Origin: an uncultured Alphaproteobacteria bacterium
Lineage (GTDB): Bacteria > Pseudomonadota > Alphaproteobacteria > RF32 > CAG-239
Assembly (NCBI GenBank): GCA_934255405.1
Contig: CAKQNT010000002.1
Coordinates: 1 to 64,000 of the forward strand
DNA: 64,000 nt
Reading direction: 5' to 3'
Part shown: piece by piece, positions 45,907 through 55,056 of the stretch
How positions within the stretch are numbered: the stretch's first letter is position 1
Layout: every line of letters starts with the position of its first letter
Program-made: the position numbers and the translations under genes
Notes under the pieces: generated by a model
Told to the model about the DNA's origin: nothing
Databases searched by the model: none
Seen by the model: only the letters and a program-made list of their open reading frames with translations

Positions 45907-46860
45907 CTATTTGGTGAGGCTTGCAGCCAGTTCTTCAATCTCGGCAACAGTACCGGCCGAGGCGGTGTTTATCTCTTTGTGGCTTCTTTTGACAATGCCG
46001 GAAAGGACTTTGCCGGCGCCGAGCTCAATTACACTGTCAATGCCCTGATTAACCATTAGGTTAACGCTTTCTCTCCAGCGTACCGAACCTGTAACCTGAC
46101 AGATGAGATTGTTGATAACATCTTCCGCAGAGGTTACTGGTTGAGCAGTAACGTTGGATATCAGGGGAATTTGCGGCGCATTGGCTTGAGTTTGAGCCAG
46201 AGCTTTGGCCATAACTTCTGCCGCCGGTTCCATCAGCGGACTGTGGAAAGGGGCGCTCACCGGTAATTTAACGCAACGCTTGGCGCCAAATTCCGAGGCT
46301 AACTCTACAGCTTTGTCAATAGCCTCCATGTGTCCGGACAAAACAACTTGTCCGTCAGCATTGTCATTGGCGGCGACACAGACATATTTACCGTTGTCAG
46401 AGCAGGCTTTCGCCAATGCCGCAACTTTGGCATATTCTGCGCCGATAACCGCCGCCATGCCTCCGACCCCAACGGGAACGGCCTTTTGCATGGCATCGCC
46501 GCGGGTGCGGAGTAATTTGGCCGTATCAGTCAATGAGAAGACTCCGGCTGCACAGGCAGCGGAATATTCACCCAAAGAGTGTCCGGCTACAAAACTAGCA
46601 TAATCTTTTAATTTGATGCCGAAGTCGTGTTCAAGAACTCTGACAACAGCTATGGAGTGAGCCATAAGAGCCGGTTGGGTATTGGCAGTAAGCGTTAATT
46701 CATCTGCCGGACCTTCCGTCATGAGTTTGAACAAATCTTGATGAAGAGAATCGTTAACTTCGGTAAAAACTTCTCGTGCCGATGAGAAATTATCGGCAAG
46801 TTCTTTTCCCATGCCGACAAATTGAGATCCTTGGCCGGGGAAAACAAAAGCTTTAGTCAT
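45907..46860 (-). CDS. fabD: Malonyl-CoA:ACP transacylase FabD
   Basis: It loads malonate onto ACP. The 317 residues have GQGSQ at 9-13 and the nucleophile elbow AGHSLGEYSAA with the active-site serine, plus the histidine in SAPFHSPLM. It is the first gene of a fabD-fabG unit. A weak promoter candidate (TTGACT, 16 bp, TAAAGG on the minus strand) lies at 46894-46921. Confidence 0.95.
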   Translation of the reverse strand: MTKAFVFPGQGSQFVGMGKELADNFSSAREVFTEVNDSLHQDLFKLMTEGPADELTLTANTQPALMAHSIAVVRVLEHDFGIKLKDYASFVAGHSLGEYSAACAAGVFSLTDTAKLLRTRGDAMQKAVPVGVGGMAAVIGAEYAKVAALAKACSDNGKYVCVAANDNADGQVVLSGHMEAIDKAVELASEFGAKRCVKLPVSAPFHSPLMEPAAEVMAKALAQTQANAPQIPLISNVTAQPVTSAEDVINNLICQVTGSVRWRESVNLMVNQGIDSVIELGAGKVLSGIVKRSHKEINTASAGTVAEIEELAASLTK

Positions 46861-46998
46861 AAAACATATCCTTGTTATTAAACAACCTTTAAACCTTTAG
46901 TCCGGAATCTGAAAAAGTCAAGTTTTAATCGGTTTTTGTTAAGAGAATCTTGAGGATTTGGTGGTATAAAATGACCATCTTTTAATGGGTTTATAACA

Positions 46999-49260
46999 AT
47001 GGCAAAACGAAAAAATAAAGCGCAATCCTGGTGGAAAAAACTTTGTCGGCGCATATTTGGCGCGGCTCTGGTTTTGTGGGTGCTGAGCCTGCTGATAAGC
47101 TGTTTGGGATATCATGTTTTTGATGCCGGATATAACACTGCGTCATCGCGACCGGTGGAAAATTGGTTGGGGGTATATGGAGCAAAGAGTGCGGATCTTA
47201 TCCTTACATGGTGGGGTGTTGTCTTGCCGATGTTTTTGGTTGCTCCGTTAATTTGGGGTTGTGGATTTGTGCGCTTGAGAGAAATGGTGCATCCTTATTG
47301 GCGATTGTTTGCGTTTGCGGTTGGCAATGTTTTGGGCGCGGCTTCTGCGGCTTTGGCACTGGGTACCTTTAATGGTTTTAATGTCGGGGGTAATGTCGGG
47401 CGCTTTTTGTCTGAACAGATTATGACGCTCGGGCGCCGCATATATGAATTTCCGTTTGATCGTCAATGCTACGCGCTATTGCTGGCATTGGTGGCGCTGG
47501 TATCTTTTAATTTGGCCTGCGGTATTACTTTTGCCGGTTGGTATAAAACATTCAAAGCCATATTTGGCGCTGTTGCCGCTATGGTAGTATGGCTTGGAAA
47601 AGCTTGCAGCAGTTTGTTTGGAGTAATAAAAAAATCTTCTGCCGGTGCGCCTCGCAAAGCCAAAGAGCCGAAAGTGCGCCGCGAGCCCAAAGTGCAGGAA
47701 GAAAAAACAGTGCCGGAAAAAGTCAAAGAGACTATTAAAATTGCCAAATCAAAGGCTATCGATGACGGCTATCAGTTTCCGAGTATTAACCTGCTTTCAA
47801 TGAACAAAGAAAAAGGGACAGCGGTTAATCCTAAGGAGTTGGAGCGAATCGCCGGAGAACTTGAAGGCGTGTTGCAGGAATTTGGTGTTAACGGAAAGAT
47901 TGTAAAAGTACGTCCGGGGCCGGTTGTGACCTTGTATGAGCTGGAGCCGGCGCCGGGGACAAAAACTGCCCGCGTTATCGGTTTGGCAGATGATATTGCT
48001 CGATCTATGAGCGCTGTTTCGGTGCGCATTGCCGTGGTTCCGGGGTCAAATACCATAGGTATAGAGCTGCCTAATCAAAAAAGAGAAATCGTGTATTTGC
48101 GTGAGCTGTTAGAAAGCGCTGATTTTAAGGATTCAAAGTCAGCATTGACCGTTACCTTGGGCAAAGATATCGGAGGCAAAAATGTTTATGCTGATTTGGC
48201 CAAGATGCCGCACTTGTTGGTTGCCGGTACTACCGGTTCTGGTAAATCGGTCGGTGTGAACTCTATGCTTATTTCTCTGCTCTATAAGATGCGTCCGGAG
48301 GAATGTAAACTTATTTTGATTGACCCAAAGATGCTGGAATTTACCATGTATAATGGTATCCCGCATTTGCTGACTCCGGTTATTACAGACCCCTCTAAGG
48401 CAGTAATTGGGTTGAAATGGGCGGTTAAAGAAATGGAAGACCGCTATCGGGCAATGGCTCAGCTTAATGTTCGCAATATTACCGGCTATAACAAGCGTTT
48501 GGAAGAACTGCGCGCCAGCGGTGGTAAAATAAGCCGCACTGTGCAAACCGGCTTTGATATGGAGACCGGCAAGCCTATTTATGAAGAGCAGGAGCTTGAT
48601 TTGACCCCATTGCCATATATTGTGATTGTAGTTGATGAGATGGCAGATTTGATGCTGGTGGCCGGCAAAGATGTTGAAGCGGCAATCCAGCGTTTGGCGC
48701 AAATGGCTCGTGCCGCAGGTATTCATTTGATTATGTCTACTCAGCGTCCGTCGGTAGATGTTATTACCGGTACCATTAAAGCTAATTTCCCAACTCGTAT
48801 AAGCTTTCAGGTGACTTCAAAAATTGACAGCCGTACTATTTTGGGTGAGCAAGGAGCCGAGCAACTTCTGGGTATGGGCGATATGCTTTATATGCCGGCT
48901 GGTCAACGTCCGAATCGAATCCATGCTCCGTTTGTTAAAGACAGCGAGGTTGAGCAGATTGTCGAGTTTTTGAAGACACAGCGTGAGCCGGAATATGTAG
49001 AATCCGTAACCGAAGGCGAACTTTCGGATAAATCCGGCGGTTCGGCGGTTTTTGATAATTCAAGTTTTGGCTCCGGCAGTGATGACGATCTATATCGTCA
49101 AGCAGTGCAAATTGTGCAAAATGATAAAAAAGTATCAACCAGCTATGTTCAACGTCGTTTGCGAATCGGCTACAATCGTGCCGCGACCATCGTTGAGCGC
49201 ATGGAGCAAGAAGGGATTATTACGGCGCCGGATCATACGGGGCGCAGAGAGGTCGTATAA
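46999..49260 (+). CDS. ftsK: DNA translocase FtsK
   Basis: FtsK pumps chromosomal DNA at the division septum and activates dimer resolution. The 753 residues have four N-terminal membrane segments (to about 200), a short basic linker, the alpha/beta motor domain with GTTGSGKSVGVNS and a Walker B region IVVDEMADLM, and a C-terminal gamma winged helix (QRRLRIGYNRAATIVE) for KOPS binding. The last codons and the stop lie inside a structured repeat. A TGGTATAAA extended -10 precedes the gene. Confidence 0.96.
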   Translation: MAKRKNKAQSWWKKLCRRIFGAALVLWVLSLLISCLGYHVFDAGYNTASSRPVENWLGVYGAKSADLILTWWGVVLPMFLVAPLIWGCGFVRLREMVHPYWRLFAFAVGNVLGAASAALALGTFNGFNVGGNVGRFLSEQIMTLGRRIYEFPFDRQCYALLLALVALVSFNLACGITFAGWYKTFKAIFGAVAAMVVWLGKACSSLFGVIKKSSAGAPRKAKEPKVRREPKVQEEKTVPEKVKETIKIAKSKAIDDGYQFPSINLLSMNKEKGTAVNPKELERIAGELEGVLQEFGVNGKIVKVRPGPVVTLYELEPAPGTKTARVIGLADDIARSMSAVSVRIAVVPGSNTIGIELPNQKREIVYLRELLESADFKDSKSALTVTLGKDIGGKNVYADLAKMPHLLVAGTTGSGKSVGVNSMLISLLYKMRPEECKLILIDPKMLEFTMYNGIPHLLTPVITDPSKAVIGLKWAVKEMEDRYRAMAQLNVRNITGYNKRLEELRASGGKISRTVQTGFDMETGKPIYEEQELDLTPLPYIVIVVDEMADLMLVAGKDVEAAIQRLAQMARAAGIHLIMSTQRPSVDVITGTIKANFPTRISFQVTSKIDSRTILGEQGAEQLLGMGDMLYMPAGQRPNRIHAPFVKDSEVEQIVEFLKTQREPEYVESVTEGELSDKSGGSAVFDNSSFGSGSDDDLYRQAVQIVQNDKKVSTSYVQRRLRIGYNRAATIVERMEQEGIITAPDHTGRREVV

Positions 49261-49371
49261 CGGCACATCTAGAGGAATTTGGTTCGGTCTTGGAAAATTC
49301 ATGTACTTCTTTGTACACTAAAATTTTCCGCGCCTTCCAAATGCCTCTATCTGCACCATTCTCCAACCTCT
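49248..49371 (+). repeat. Structured intergenic repeat, type 1 (copy D)
   Basis: The outer AGAGGT pairs with ACCTCT. The middle stem matches copy C with one mismatch, and the apex is identical. The ftsK stop codon is the TAA of the shared GTATAACGGC motif, so the repeat contributes the end of ftsK. Confidence 0.85.
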
Positions 49372-49392
49372 GAGTGGGTAAGCTCGTCTAGT

Positions 49393-49522
49393 AAGCGAAG
49401 GCGTATAACAGCCCATCTAGAGCGATTTGTTCAGGTCGGAAGTGTCCTCACGTACTATTTTGTACGCTCCGGTACTTCCGCCTTTCAAATCACTCTATCT
49501 GGACTGTTCTCCGCCGTCGCTT
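49393..49522 (+). repeat. Structured intergenic repeat, type 2 (copy E)
   Basis: Same plan as type 1 with different stems: outer AAGCGA-AGGC with GCC-GTCGCTT, middle AGAGCGATTTG with CAAATCACTCT (one mismatch), inner GGAAGT/ACTTCC, apex GTAC-TATTTT-GTAC. Confidence 0.8.
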
Positions 49523-49570
49523 GGCGCAAGCTCGCAAGAGCGCTGCCTAATCGTAAAAATAAGAAAAAGC

Positions 49571-49647
49571 TGAAAATTCATGTACTATTGTGTATACTAA
49601 AATTTTCCTCGCCTTCTAAATGTCTCTATCTGTACCACTATCCGACC
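49571..49647 (+). repeat. Decayed type 1 repeat fragment (copy F)
   Basis: It keeps TGAAAATTCATGTAC and the right arm CTCTATCTGTACCACTATCC, but has lost the left outer and middle arms. The second GTAC is GTAT. The remaining 100 bp to rbfA show nothing further. Confidence 0.65.
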
Positions 49648-49757
49648 TTGCTGGAGATAGTGCAATCTCTACGATTACTGCTTTGTTTTAGTGTTCTTGC
49701 TTGACGGCGGGAAATCTCCTGCTAATATGTTTCTAAGCTTTTATCGGGAGAATAAAT

Positions 49758-50135
49758 ATGATTGAAAATAAAGAGCCGTCTCAGCGTCAATTGCGGGTTG
49801 CGCAAGAAATCCGCAAAATCATTGTGAATTTTATAGATCGCGGAGAAGTGCATAATCTGGAAAATATCAATGCGTTGGTTACCATTACTAAGGTTACGGT
49901 TTCGCCGGATTTGAAATATTGCACGGTTTGGTTCATAACTACTAATGGCAATTTTCTGCAAGAAGTTTTGGGTGGTTTGCAGCTGGCTTCAAATTTTTTC
50001 CGCAAGCAAGTGGCAGCTAAAACATCTTTGCGCTATGTGCCGGAAATTAATTTTCGGGTAGACAAGAGTTTTGAAGAAGTTGATAAAATTGAAAAGCTTT
50101 TGCGCGATCCTAAAGTTGCTCAAGATTTGAAGTGA
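49758..50135 (+). CDS. rbfA: Ribosome-binding factor A
   Basis: RbfA matures the 5' end of 16S rRNA. The 125 residues have a KH-like fold with VTITKVTVSPDLKYCTVWF and the conserved RYVPEINFRVDKSFE. A GGGAG site precedes the ATG. It starts the rbfA-truB-rpsO operon, separated from infB by 4.8 kb. Confidence 0.95.
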   Translation: MIENKEPSQRQLRVAQEIRKIIVNFIDRGEVHNLENINALVTITKVTVSPDLKYCTVWFITTNGNFLQEVLGGLQLASNFFRKQVAAKTSLRYVPEINFRVDKSFEEVDKIEKLLRDPKVAQDLK

Positions 50136-50136
50136 T

Positions 50137-51048
50137 ATGAAACACATCAGAGGTGATAAAATCAGCGGGTGGCTGGTGGTGGATAAACCTGCCGGCATGG
50201 GCTCAACCCAAGTTGTGGGACAAGTTCGCCACCTGTTGAATGCTGCTAAGGCCGGACATTGCGGTACTTTGGATCCGTTTGCTACCGGCGTGCTGCCTAT
50301 TGCTGTCGGCGAGGCAACGAAACTTGTGCCTTATGTGACCGATGGTGAAAAAGAGTATCAATTTGTGCTCAAGTTTGGCGCTACTACAGACACTTTGGAC
50401 TGTGACGGAAAAATTATACAGGAGGGAGAAAAAATCCCCTCTGCGGCAGAAGTAGAAACCGTGTTGCCGCAGTTTATCGGGGAAATAAGCCAAATTCCGC
50501 CGGCATATTCGGCAATCAAAATCGCCGGTGAGAGAGCTTATGATTTGGTTCGCAAGGGACAAGATGTGCAAATTCCAGAGCGTCAAATACAAATCTATGA
50601 ACTGGAAATGCTGGATATGCCAACCGGCGACTCGGTTCGTTGCCGTGTGAGGTGTTCTAAGGGCACCTATGTGCGCACTTTGGGGGCAGATATTGCCAAA
50701 AGACTCGGCACTATCGGATATTTAAGCGAGTTGCGCCGTACCAAATGTGGCAATTTTGACCTTAGACAAAAGATTTTGCTGGAAAATTTAAAAAATATAG
50801 AGTATGTTAGCAATCGCCAAAAAGTTTTGCTTCCGATAATAACGTGTCTGCGCGACATCGCGGTCATCGCCGTAACCGAAGCAGATGCAACCAAACTAAA
50901 ATGCGGGCAGTCGCTTTCGCCAAAGTCTTATGAGGTAACAAATTTTATGGGACAAGAGGTGGCGGCGGTTTACAATAATCAATTGGTTGCCATGGTGCGA
51001 ATCGAAGAAAGACGACTTTTGCCGGTTCGGGTTTTTAATTTTGAATAA
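50137..51048 (+). CDS. truB: tRNA pseudouridine-55 synthase TruB
   Basis: It makes pseudouridine 55 in the T-loop of tRNAs. The 303 residues begin with GWLVVDKPAGMGST and have the catalytic aspartate in AGHCGTLDPFATGVLPI. The PAYSAIKIAGERAYDLVRKG region is typical. It starts 1 nt after rbfA, so they are cotranscribed. Confidence 0.96.
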   Translation: MKHIRGDKISGWLVVDKPAGMGSTQVVGQVRHLLNAAKAGHCGTLDPFATGVLPIAVGEATKLVPYVTDGEKEYQFVLKFGATTDTLDCDGKIIQEGEKIPSAAEVETVLPQFIGEISQIPPAYSAIKIAGERAYDLVRKGQDVQIPERQIQIYELEMLDMPTGDSVRCRVRCSKGTYVRTLGADIAKRLGTIGYLSELRRTKCGNFDLRQKILLENLKNIEYVSNRQKVLLPIITCLRDIAVIAVTEADATKLKCGQSLSPKSYEVTNFMGQEVAAVYNNQLVAMVRIEERRLLPVRVFNFE

Positions 51049-51060
51049 CAGGAGAATATG

Positions 51061-51330
51061 ATGTCGATTTCTAATGAAGAAAAACAAGCTTTGGTTAAAG
51101 CTTATGCTATTAACGCTAATGATACCGGTTCGCCGGAAGTTCAGATTGCTATCTGGACAGCTGAAATCAATAAGCTGATTGAACACTTCAAAACTCACGC
51201 CAAGGATACTCATTCTCGCTTGGGTTTGATGAAAAAAGTCAGCCGCCGTCGTCACCTTTTGGACTATCTGAAGGGCAAGAGCGAAGAGCGTTATCAGACT
51301 TTGATTAAGAAACTTGATCTTAGAAAATAA
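51061..51330 (+). CDS. rpsO: 30S ribosomal protein S15
   Basis: S15 binds the 16S central domain and in E. coli represses its own translation. The 89 residues include [18 protein letters not shown] and [21 protein letters not shown] chose the second ATG (51061), which has better spacing to AGGAG and the exact family length. A strong terminator follows. Confidence 0.96.
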   Translation: MSISNEEKQALVKAYAINANDTGSPEVQIAIWTAEINKLIEHFKTHAKDTHSRLGLMKKVSRRRHLLDYLKGKSEERYQTLIKKLDLRK

Positions 51331-51479
51331 TTTTATGCGGCACGTGGAGCGAAAAATACAGGGCAACAAAGGTTTACGCAGGCTTATGTGCGTTGAGTTT
51401 TTGGGCGCTTGTTTTTTCGTCTTGCGTGCTGATATGCATTTGTTTTCTTTGAGCTGTTATCCGAAAGGATAGTGATTTT

Positions 51480-51514
51480 GAACTGCGGAGGAATGAGCCT
51501 CCGCGGTTCTTTTA
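51480..51514 (+). terminator. Terminator between rpsO and pnp
   Basis: GAACTGCGGAGG pairs over 12 bp (one G-U) with CCTCCGCGGTTC around AATGAG, then TTTTAT. A second hairpin (CCTGC-ATG-GGCAGG) follows in the pnp leader. Paired stems in this gap recall the RNase III-processed leader of E. coli pnp, which is only an analogy. Confidence 0.8.
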
Positions 51515-51570
51515 TAAAAATCCTGCATGGGGCAGGTAGATGATTGTATGAGAAGGAAAGGTAAAGAAAT

Positions 51571-53691
51571 ATGATCGATTTTAAGGTGTGCCGCAAAGAA
51601 ATGGAATGGGGCGGCCGCAAGTTAGTATTAGAGACAGGCAAAATGGCCAGACAGGCGCAAGGTGCTGTAGTTGTTACTTATGGTGAGACTCAGGTAATTG
51701 CAACTGTTTGTGCCGCAAAAGAGGTAAAGGCAGATCAGGATTTCTTTCCTTTGACTGTTAATTATCAGGAAAAATATTATGCAACCGGTAAGGTTCCCGG
51801 CGGCTTTATGAAACGCGAAGGCAAGCCTTCTGAGCGCGAAGTTTTGCTTTCTCGTCTGATTGACCGCCCAATACGTCCGTTGTTTCCGGATGCTTTCAAA
51901 AACGAAGTGCAAATCGTTTGCACAGTTTTAGCTCATGACCAGAACACCGACTCTGATATTCCGGCAATGATTGCCGCCTCTGCCGCATTGGCGGTATCAG
52001 GTATTCCGTTTATGGGTCCGATTGGCGGTGCAAAAGTCGGTTATAAAAACGGTGAGTTTATTCTGAACCCGACTTTGGAGCAGCTCAAAGATACCGATTT
52101 GGAATTGGTTGTTGCCGGTACTAAAGAGGGCGTGTTGATGGTTGAATCTGAGGCGCAGGAGCTCTCGGAAGAAACCATGTTAAATGCAGTTATGTTTGGT
52201 TTTGATAGCTTCCAACCGGTTATTAAGATGATTGAAGAATTGGAAGCCGAGGCCGGTAAGGAAAAATGGGAAGCTCCGAGTTTTCCGCCGGAATTTGATG
52301 AACTGTATACTAAATTGGCCAATGGCTTTACCGCTGATTTTGAGGTTGCTTTCAAAGAGACTGATAAGCTCAAACGCGGTGAGTTGATTGCGGCGGCGGC
52401 AGAGAAGTTTAAGGCTACTCTTGATCCGGAAAATGAGTTTGAACAACGCTATGCGCAAGATGCGGTTGAAAAGTTGATGCATAAAGTTATGCGTGAGGCA
52501 GTTTTGAACACCGGTCATCGTATTGATGGTCGTGATACCAAGACTGTTCGTCCGATTTCTTGTCAGGTTGATGTGTTGCCAACCGCTCATGGTTCTGCAT
52601 TGTTTACCCGCGGCGAGACACAGGCTCTGGTTGTTACCACTTTGGGCACCGGCGAAGATGCTCAAATTGTTGATGGTCTGTTGGATGAATACAAAGAAGA
52701 CTTTATGCTGAATTATAACTTCCCTCCGTTCTCGGTTGGTGAGTGTGGTCGCATTGGCAGCCCAGGACGTCGTGAAATCGGACACGGAAAATTGGCATGG
52801 CGCGCAATTCATCCGATGATGCCGAAAGATAAAGATTCTTTCCCGTATACTGTTCGCGTGGTTTCTGAAATTATGGAATCTAATGGTTCATCTTCTATGG
52901 CTACGGTTTGTGGCACAACTATGTCTTTGATGGCGGCCGGTGTGCCGATGACTAAGCCGGTTGCCGGTATTGCCATGGGCTTGATTAAAGAAGACGATGG
53001 TCGTGTTGCGGTGTTGACCGATATCTTGGGTGATGAAGATCATCTTGGTGATATGGACTTTAAGGTTGCCGGAACTAAAGACGGAGTTACCGCTTTGCAG
53101 ATGGATATTAAGATTACTTCCATTACCAAAGAGATTATGAAAACTGCTTTGGCTCAGGCTCATGAAGGCCGTATCCATATCTTGGGTGAAATGGCTAAGG
53201 CAATTGCTGAACCGCGTCCGCACGTTTCTGATCGTGCTCCGCGTATTGTGGCGATTAAAATTCCGGTTGATAAAATCCGTGAAGTGATAGGCACCGGCGG
53301 TAAGGTTATTCGTGAAATTGTTGAAAAAACTCACACCAAAATTGATATTTCTGATGATGGTATAGTGAAGATTGCCTCGATGAAAAAAGAAGAAGGCGAT
53401 GCTGCTCTGGAATGGGTTATGGGCATTGTTGCCGAGCCGGAAGAGGGCAAAATCTATCATGGTACTATTACCAAAATTATGGATTTTGGTGCATTTGTTC
53501 GTTTCCTTGGTACAACCGAGGGTTTGGTTCACATCTCAGAAGTTAAGAACGAGCGTATAGCCTCGGTTTCTGACTTCTACAAAGAAGGTGATCAAATCTG
53601 GGTTAAATGTCTTGGCTGTGATAATCGCGGCAAGATTAAACTTTCTGCTAAGAGAGTTAATCAGGAGACGGGTGAGGATCTGGAAAAATAA
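51571..53691 (+). CDS. pnp: Polynucleotide phosphorylase
   Basis: A phosphate-dependent 3'-5' exoribonuclease. The 706 residues contain two RNase PH domains (first with [12 protein letters not shown], second with [12 protein letters not shown]), then KH ([20 protein letters not shown]) and S1 ([17 protein letters not shown]) domains in order. A structured repeat begins just after the stop. Confidence 0.97.
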   Translation: MIDFKVCRKEMEWGGRKLVLETGKMARQAQGAVVVTYGETQVIATVCAAKEVKADQDFFPLTVNYQEKYYATGKVPGGFMKREGKPSEREVLLSRLIDRPIRPLFPDAFKNEVQIVCTVLAHDQNTDSDIPAMIAASAALAVSGIPFMGPIGGAKVGYKNGEFILNPTLEQLKDTDLELVVAGTKEGVLMVESEAQELSEETMLNAVMFGFDSFQPVIKMIEELEAEAGKEKWEAPSFPPEFDELYTKLANGFTADFEVAFKETDKLKRGELIAAAAEKFKATLDPENEFEQRYAQDAVEKLMHKVMREAVLNTGHRIDGRDTKTVRPISCQVDVLPTAHGSALFTRGETQALVVTTLGTGEDAQIVDGLLDEYKEDFMLNYNFPPFSVGECGRIGSPGRREIGHGKLAWRAIHPMMPKDKDSFPYTVRVVSEIMESNGSSSMATVCGTTMSLMAAGVPMTKPVAGIAMGLIKEDDGRVAVLTDILGDEDHLGDMDFKVAGTKDGVTALQMDIKITSITKEIMKTALAQAHEGRIHILGEMAKAIAEPRPHVSDRAPRIVAIKIPVDKIREVIGTGGKVIREIVEKTHTKIDISDDGIVKIASMKKEEGDAALEWVMGIVAEPEEGKIYHGTITKIMDFGAFVRFLGTTEGLVHISEVKNERIASVSDFYKEGDQIWVKCLGCDNRGKIKLSAKRVNQETGEDLEK

Positions 53692-53816
53692 AAACTCCGT
53701 ATAACGGCACATCTAGAGGCATTTGGTGCGAGCTCAGAAAATTCATGTACTTCTTTGTACACTAAAATTTTCCTCGTCTTCCAAATGCCTCTATTTGTAC
53801 TGTTCTCCGAAATTTT
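53692..53816 (+). repeat. Structured intergenic repeat, type 1 (copy G)
   Basis: The middle stem is perfect and identical to copy C. The apex is GTAC-TTCTTT-GTAC. The outer arm pairs only partly. It starts 1-6 nt after the pnp stop. Confidence 0.85.
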
Positions 53817-53820
53817 GTAG

Positions 53821-53946
53821 GCAAGCTCGTCTAGCGGCACATCTAGAGCGATTTGTTCATGACGGAAGTGTCCTCACGTACTATTTTGTACGCTCCGGTA
53901 CTTCCGCCTTTCAAATCACTTTATCTGCACCGCTATCCGAGCTTGC
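53821..53946 (+). repeat. Structured intergenic repeat, type 2 (copy H)
   Basis: The outer arm GCAAGCTCG pairs perfectly with CGAGCTTGC (9 bp). The interior and apex (GTAC-TATTTT-GTAC) match copy E. Types 1 and 2 are adjacent here as they are after ftsK. Confidence 0.85.
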
Positions 53947-53961
53947 TGGAGATAGTGCGTG

Positions 53962-54003
53962 AAAAAAGGCTGAAAATTCAGGTAATGAATTTTCAGCTTT
54001 TTT
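53962..54003 (+). terminator. Terminator after the pnp repeat cluster
   Basis: AAAAAAGGCTGAAAATTCA pairs with TGAATTTTCAGCTTTTTT over 18 bp with one bulged G. Confidence 0.85.
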
Positions 54004-54040
54004 GTTGCTGTATTTTGCGCGATAAAATGGCTGTATGGGG

Positions 54041-54069
54041 TTGACTTTATCTCTATTTTTGTCTAATCT
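54041..54069 (+). promoter_or_regulatory. Candidate promoter for the two small orphan genes
   Basis: TTGACT (54041-54046) and TAATCT (54064-54069) are 17 bp apart and 43 bp upstream of the first gene. The -35 is good and the -10 weak. Confidence 0.35.
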
Positions 54070-54111
54070 GGTTGGTGACAATTTAATTATTTATATTAAA
54101 ACTTTTTGCGT

Positions 54112-54369
54112 ATGATTTGGATAGTATTGTTATGTGTAGGAGTGCTGATTTTTTTTAATATCAGCGTCTGTCGGAGAAAAATGTTCATTGTAGATGAGGT
54201 CTATCGAGATGAGGATGACGACACCTCTTATTTTTGTGTTTTTGTGTATGAAGGAAAGAAACGGGAAGGGCACTTCTTCTATGAAGGGCAATTGCCTAGT
54301 GTCTTTGTGGTCAAAATCATTGGAATGGACTGTTTTTTAAATGAATATGAAGTGGAACTTATACAATAA
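54112..54369 (+). CDS. Small membrane-anchored protein of unknown function
   Basis: 85 residues from the ATG at 54112 (a TTG two codons earlier is possible). Residues 2-18 form one hydrophobic anchor. The rest is acidic, aromatic and beta-prone (FCVFVYEGKKREGHFFYEG). No Shine-Dalgarno is evident. It is paired with the next gene 7 nt downstream. I do not recognise the family. Confidence 0.55.
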   Translation: MIWIVLLCVGVLIFFNISVCRRKMFIVDEVYRDEDDDTSYFCVFVYEGKKREGHFFYEGQLPSVFVVKIIGMDCFLNEYEVELIQ

Positions 54370-54376
54370 GTAGAGT

Positions 54377-54901
54377 ATGAAATTAAAATATTTTTGTTTA
54401 TCAATAGCCGCTCTGATGCTGGTTTTCGGATTTGTGATGTTTCTATCTCCAAGAAAAATGAACTTATGTAACATTTATAAGTTGGAAAGACTTGGAGAAC
54501 TGGCGGAGTTTGTGCTCCTTATAAGTATTGTGGTGTACATTATTAAATATCACAATAATGGCGATGCTGTAAGTATATTTGGAGCGGCGGTGGCAGCTCA
54601 TATTGAGTGGCATTTGGGAATTATGAAAAAATATGAGCGTTTTGTGGCTTATATGGTTTCTTGCAAGTATGGGGCTTTTATCCCTGTCAACGAGAAGGAT
54701 GAATATGGCCGTCAAAGAGGGATCCTGAAAATAGGAACCTTTGAGGTGATGGCAAGCTCGGAGGATAATTGCTTTTGCGCAAATTGCTGGACTTGGGTCC
54801 TACCGTTTGTAATCTATGATGATAAGTTACGACCGCAAAAAATTGTGGTTAAGCAACTATCAAAGGAGGATTTTGAGGAACTTGGAGTAACCTCTGTGTA
54901 G
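54377..54901 (+). CDS. Two-helix membrane protein of unknown function
   Basis: 174 residues with hydrophobic segments at about 6-23 and 43-60, then a soluble C-terminal domain containing five cysteines (SCKYGA, CFCANCW). The CxxC-like cluster might bind metal or form disulfides, which is speculation. It forms a two-gene unit ending in a strong terminator. The family is not recognised. Confidence 0.55.
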   Translation: MKLKYFCLSIAALMLVFGFVMFLSPRKMNLCNIYKLERLGELAEFVLLISIVVYIIKYHNNGDAVSIFGAAVAAHIEWHLGIMKKYERFVAYMVSCKYGAFIPVNEKDEYGRQRGILKIGTFEVMASSEDNCFCANCWTWVLPFVIYDDKLRPQKIVVKQLSKEDFEELGVTSV

Positions 54902-54914
54902 GAGGTTGAAGAAT

Positions 54915-54955
54915 AAAAAGAAAGACTGCTCTCTAAAGGGCGGTCTTTCTTTTTT
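54915..54955 (+). terminator. Terminator after the orphan pair
   Basis: AAAAAGAAAGACTGC pairs with GCGGTCTTTCTTTTT around about 10 nt, with a T-tract. Confidence 0.85.
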
Positions 54956-54964
54956 AAAAAATCC

Positions 54965-54993
54965 TTGAAAAATATGAAAAAAGGTTGTATTAG
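54965..54993 (+). promoter_or_regulatory. Promoter of rplY
   Basis: TTGAAA (54965-54970), 17 bp, TATTAG (54988-54993). Initiation near 55000 would put the hairpin at 55003-55030 at the very 5' end of the mRNA. Confidence 0.5.
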
Positions 54994-55002
54994 TGGAGAT
55001 AG

Positions 55003-55030
55003 CTGCAAAACACCCCTGGAGGTTTTGCAG
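55003..55030 (+). promoter_or_regulatory. 5'-leader hairpin of rplY
   Basis: CTGCAAAAC pairs perfectly with GTTTTGCAG around ACCCCTGGAG, 26 nt upstream of the start codon. It could protect the mRNA 5' end or bind L25. Confidence 0.5.
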
Positions 55031-55056
55031 AATTTAACTTTATAAGGATTAATAAA

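Noticed and set aside
49279..49704. Open frame of 141 codons after ftsK
   Set aside because: It is made of structured repeat sequence (copies D to F). Its peptide repeats the same phrase wherever the repeat occurs, including 53723-53962, so it is not a gene.
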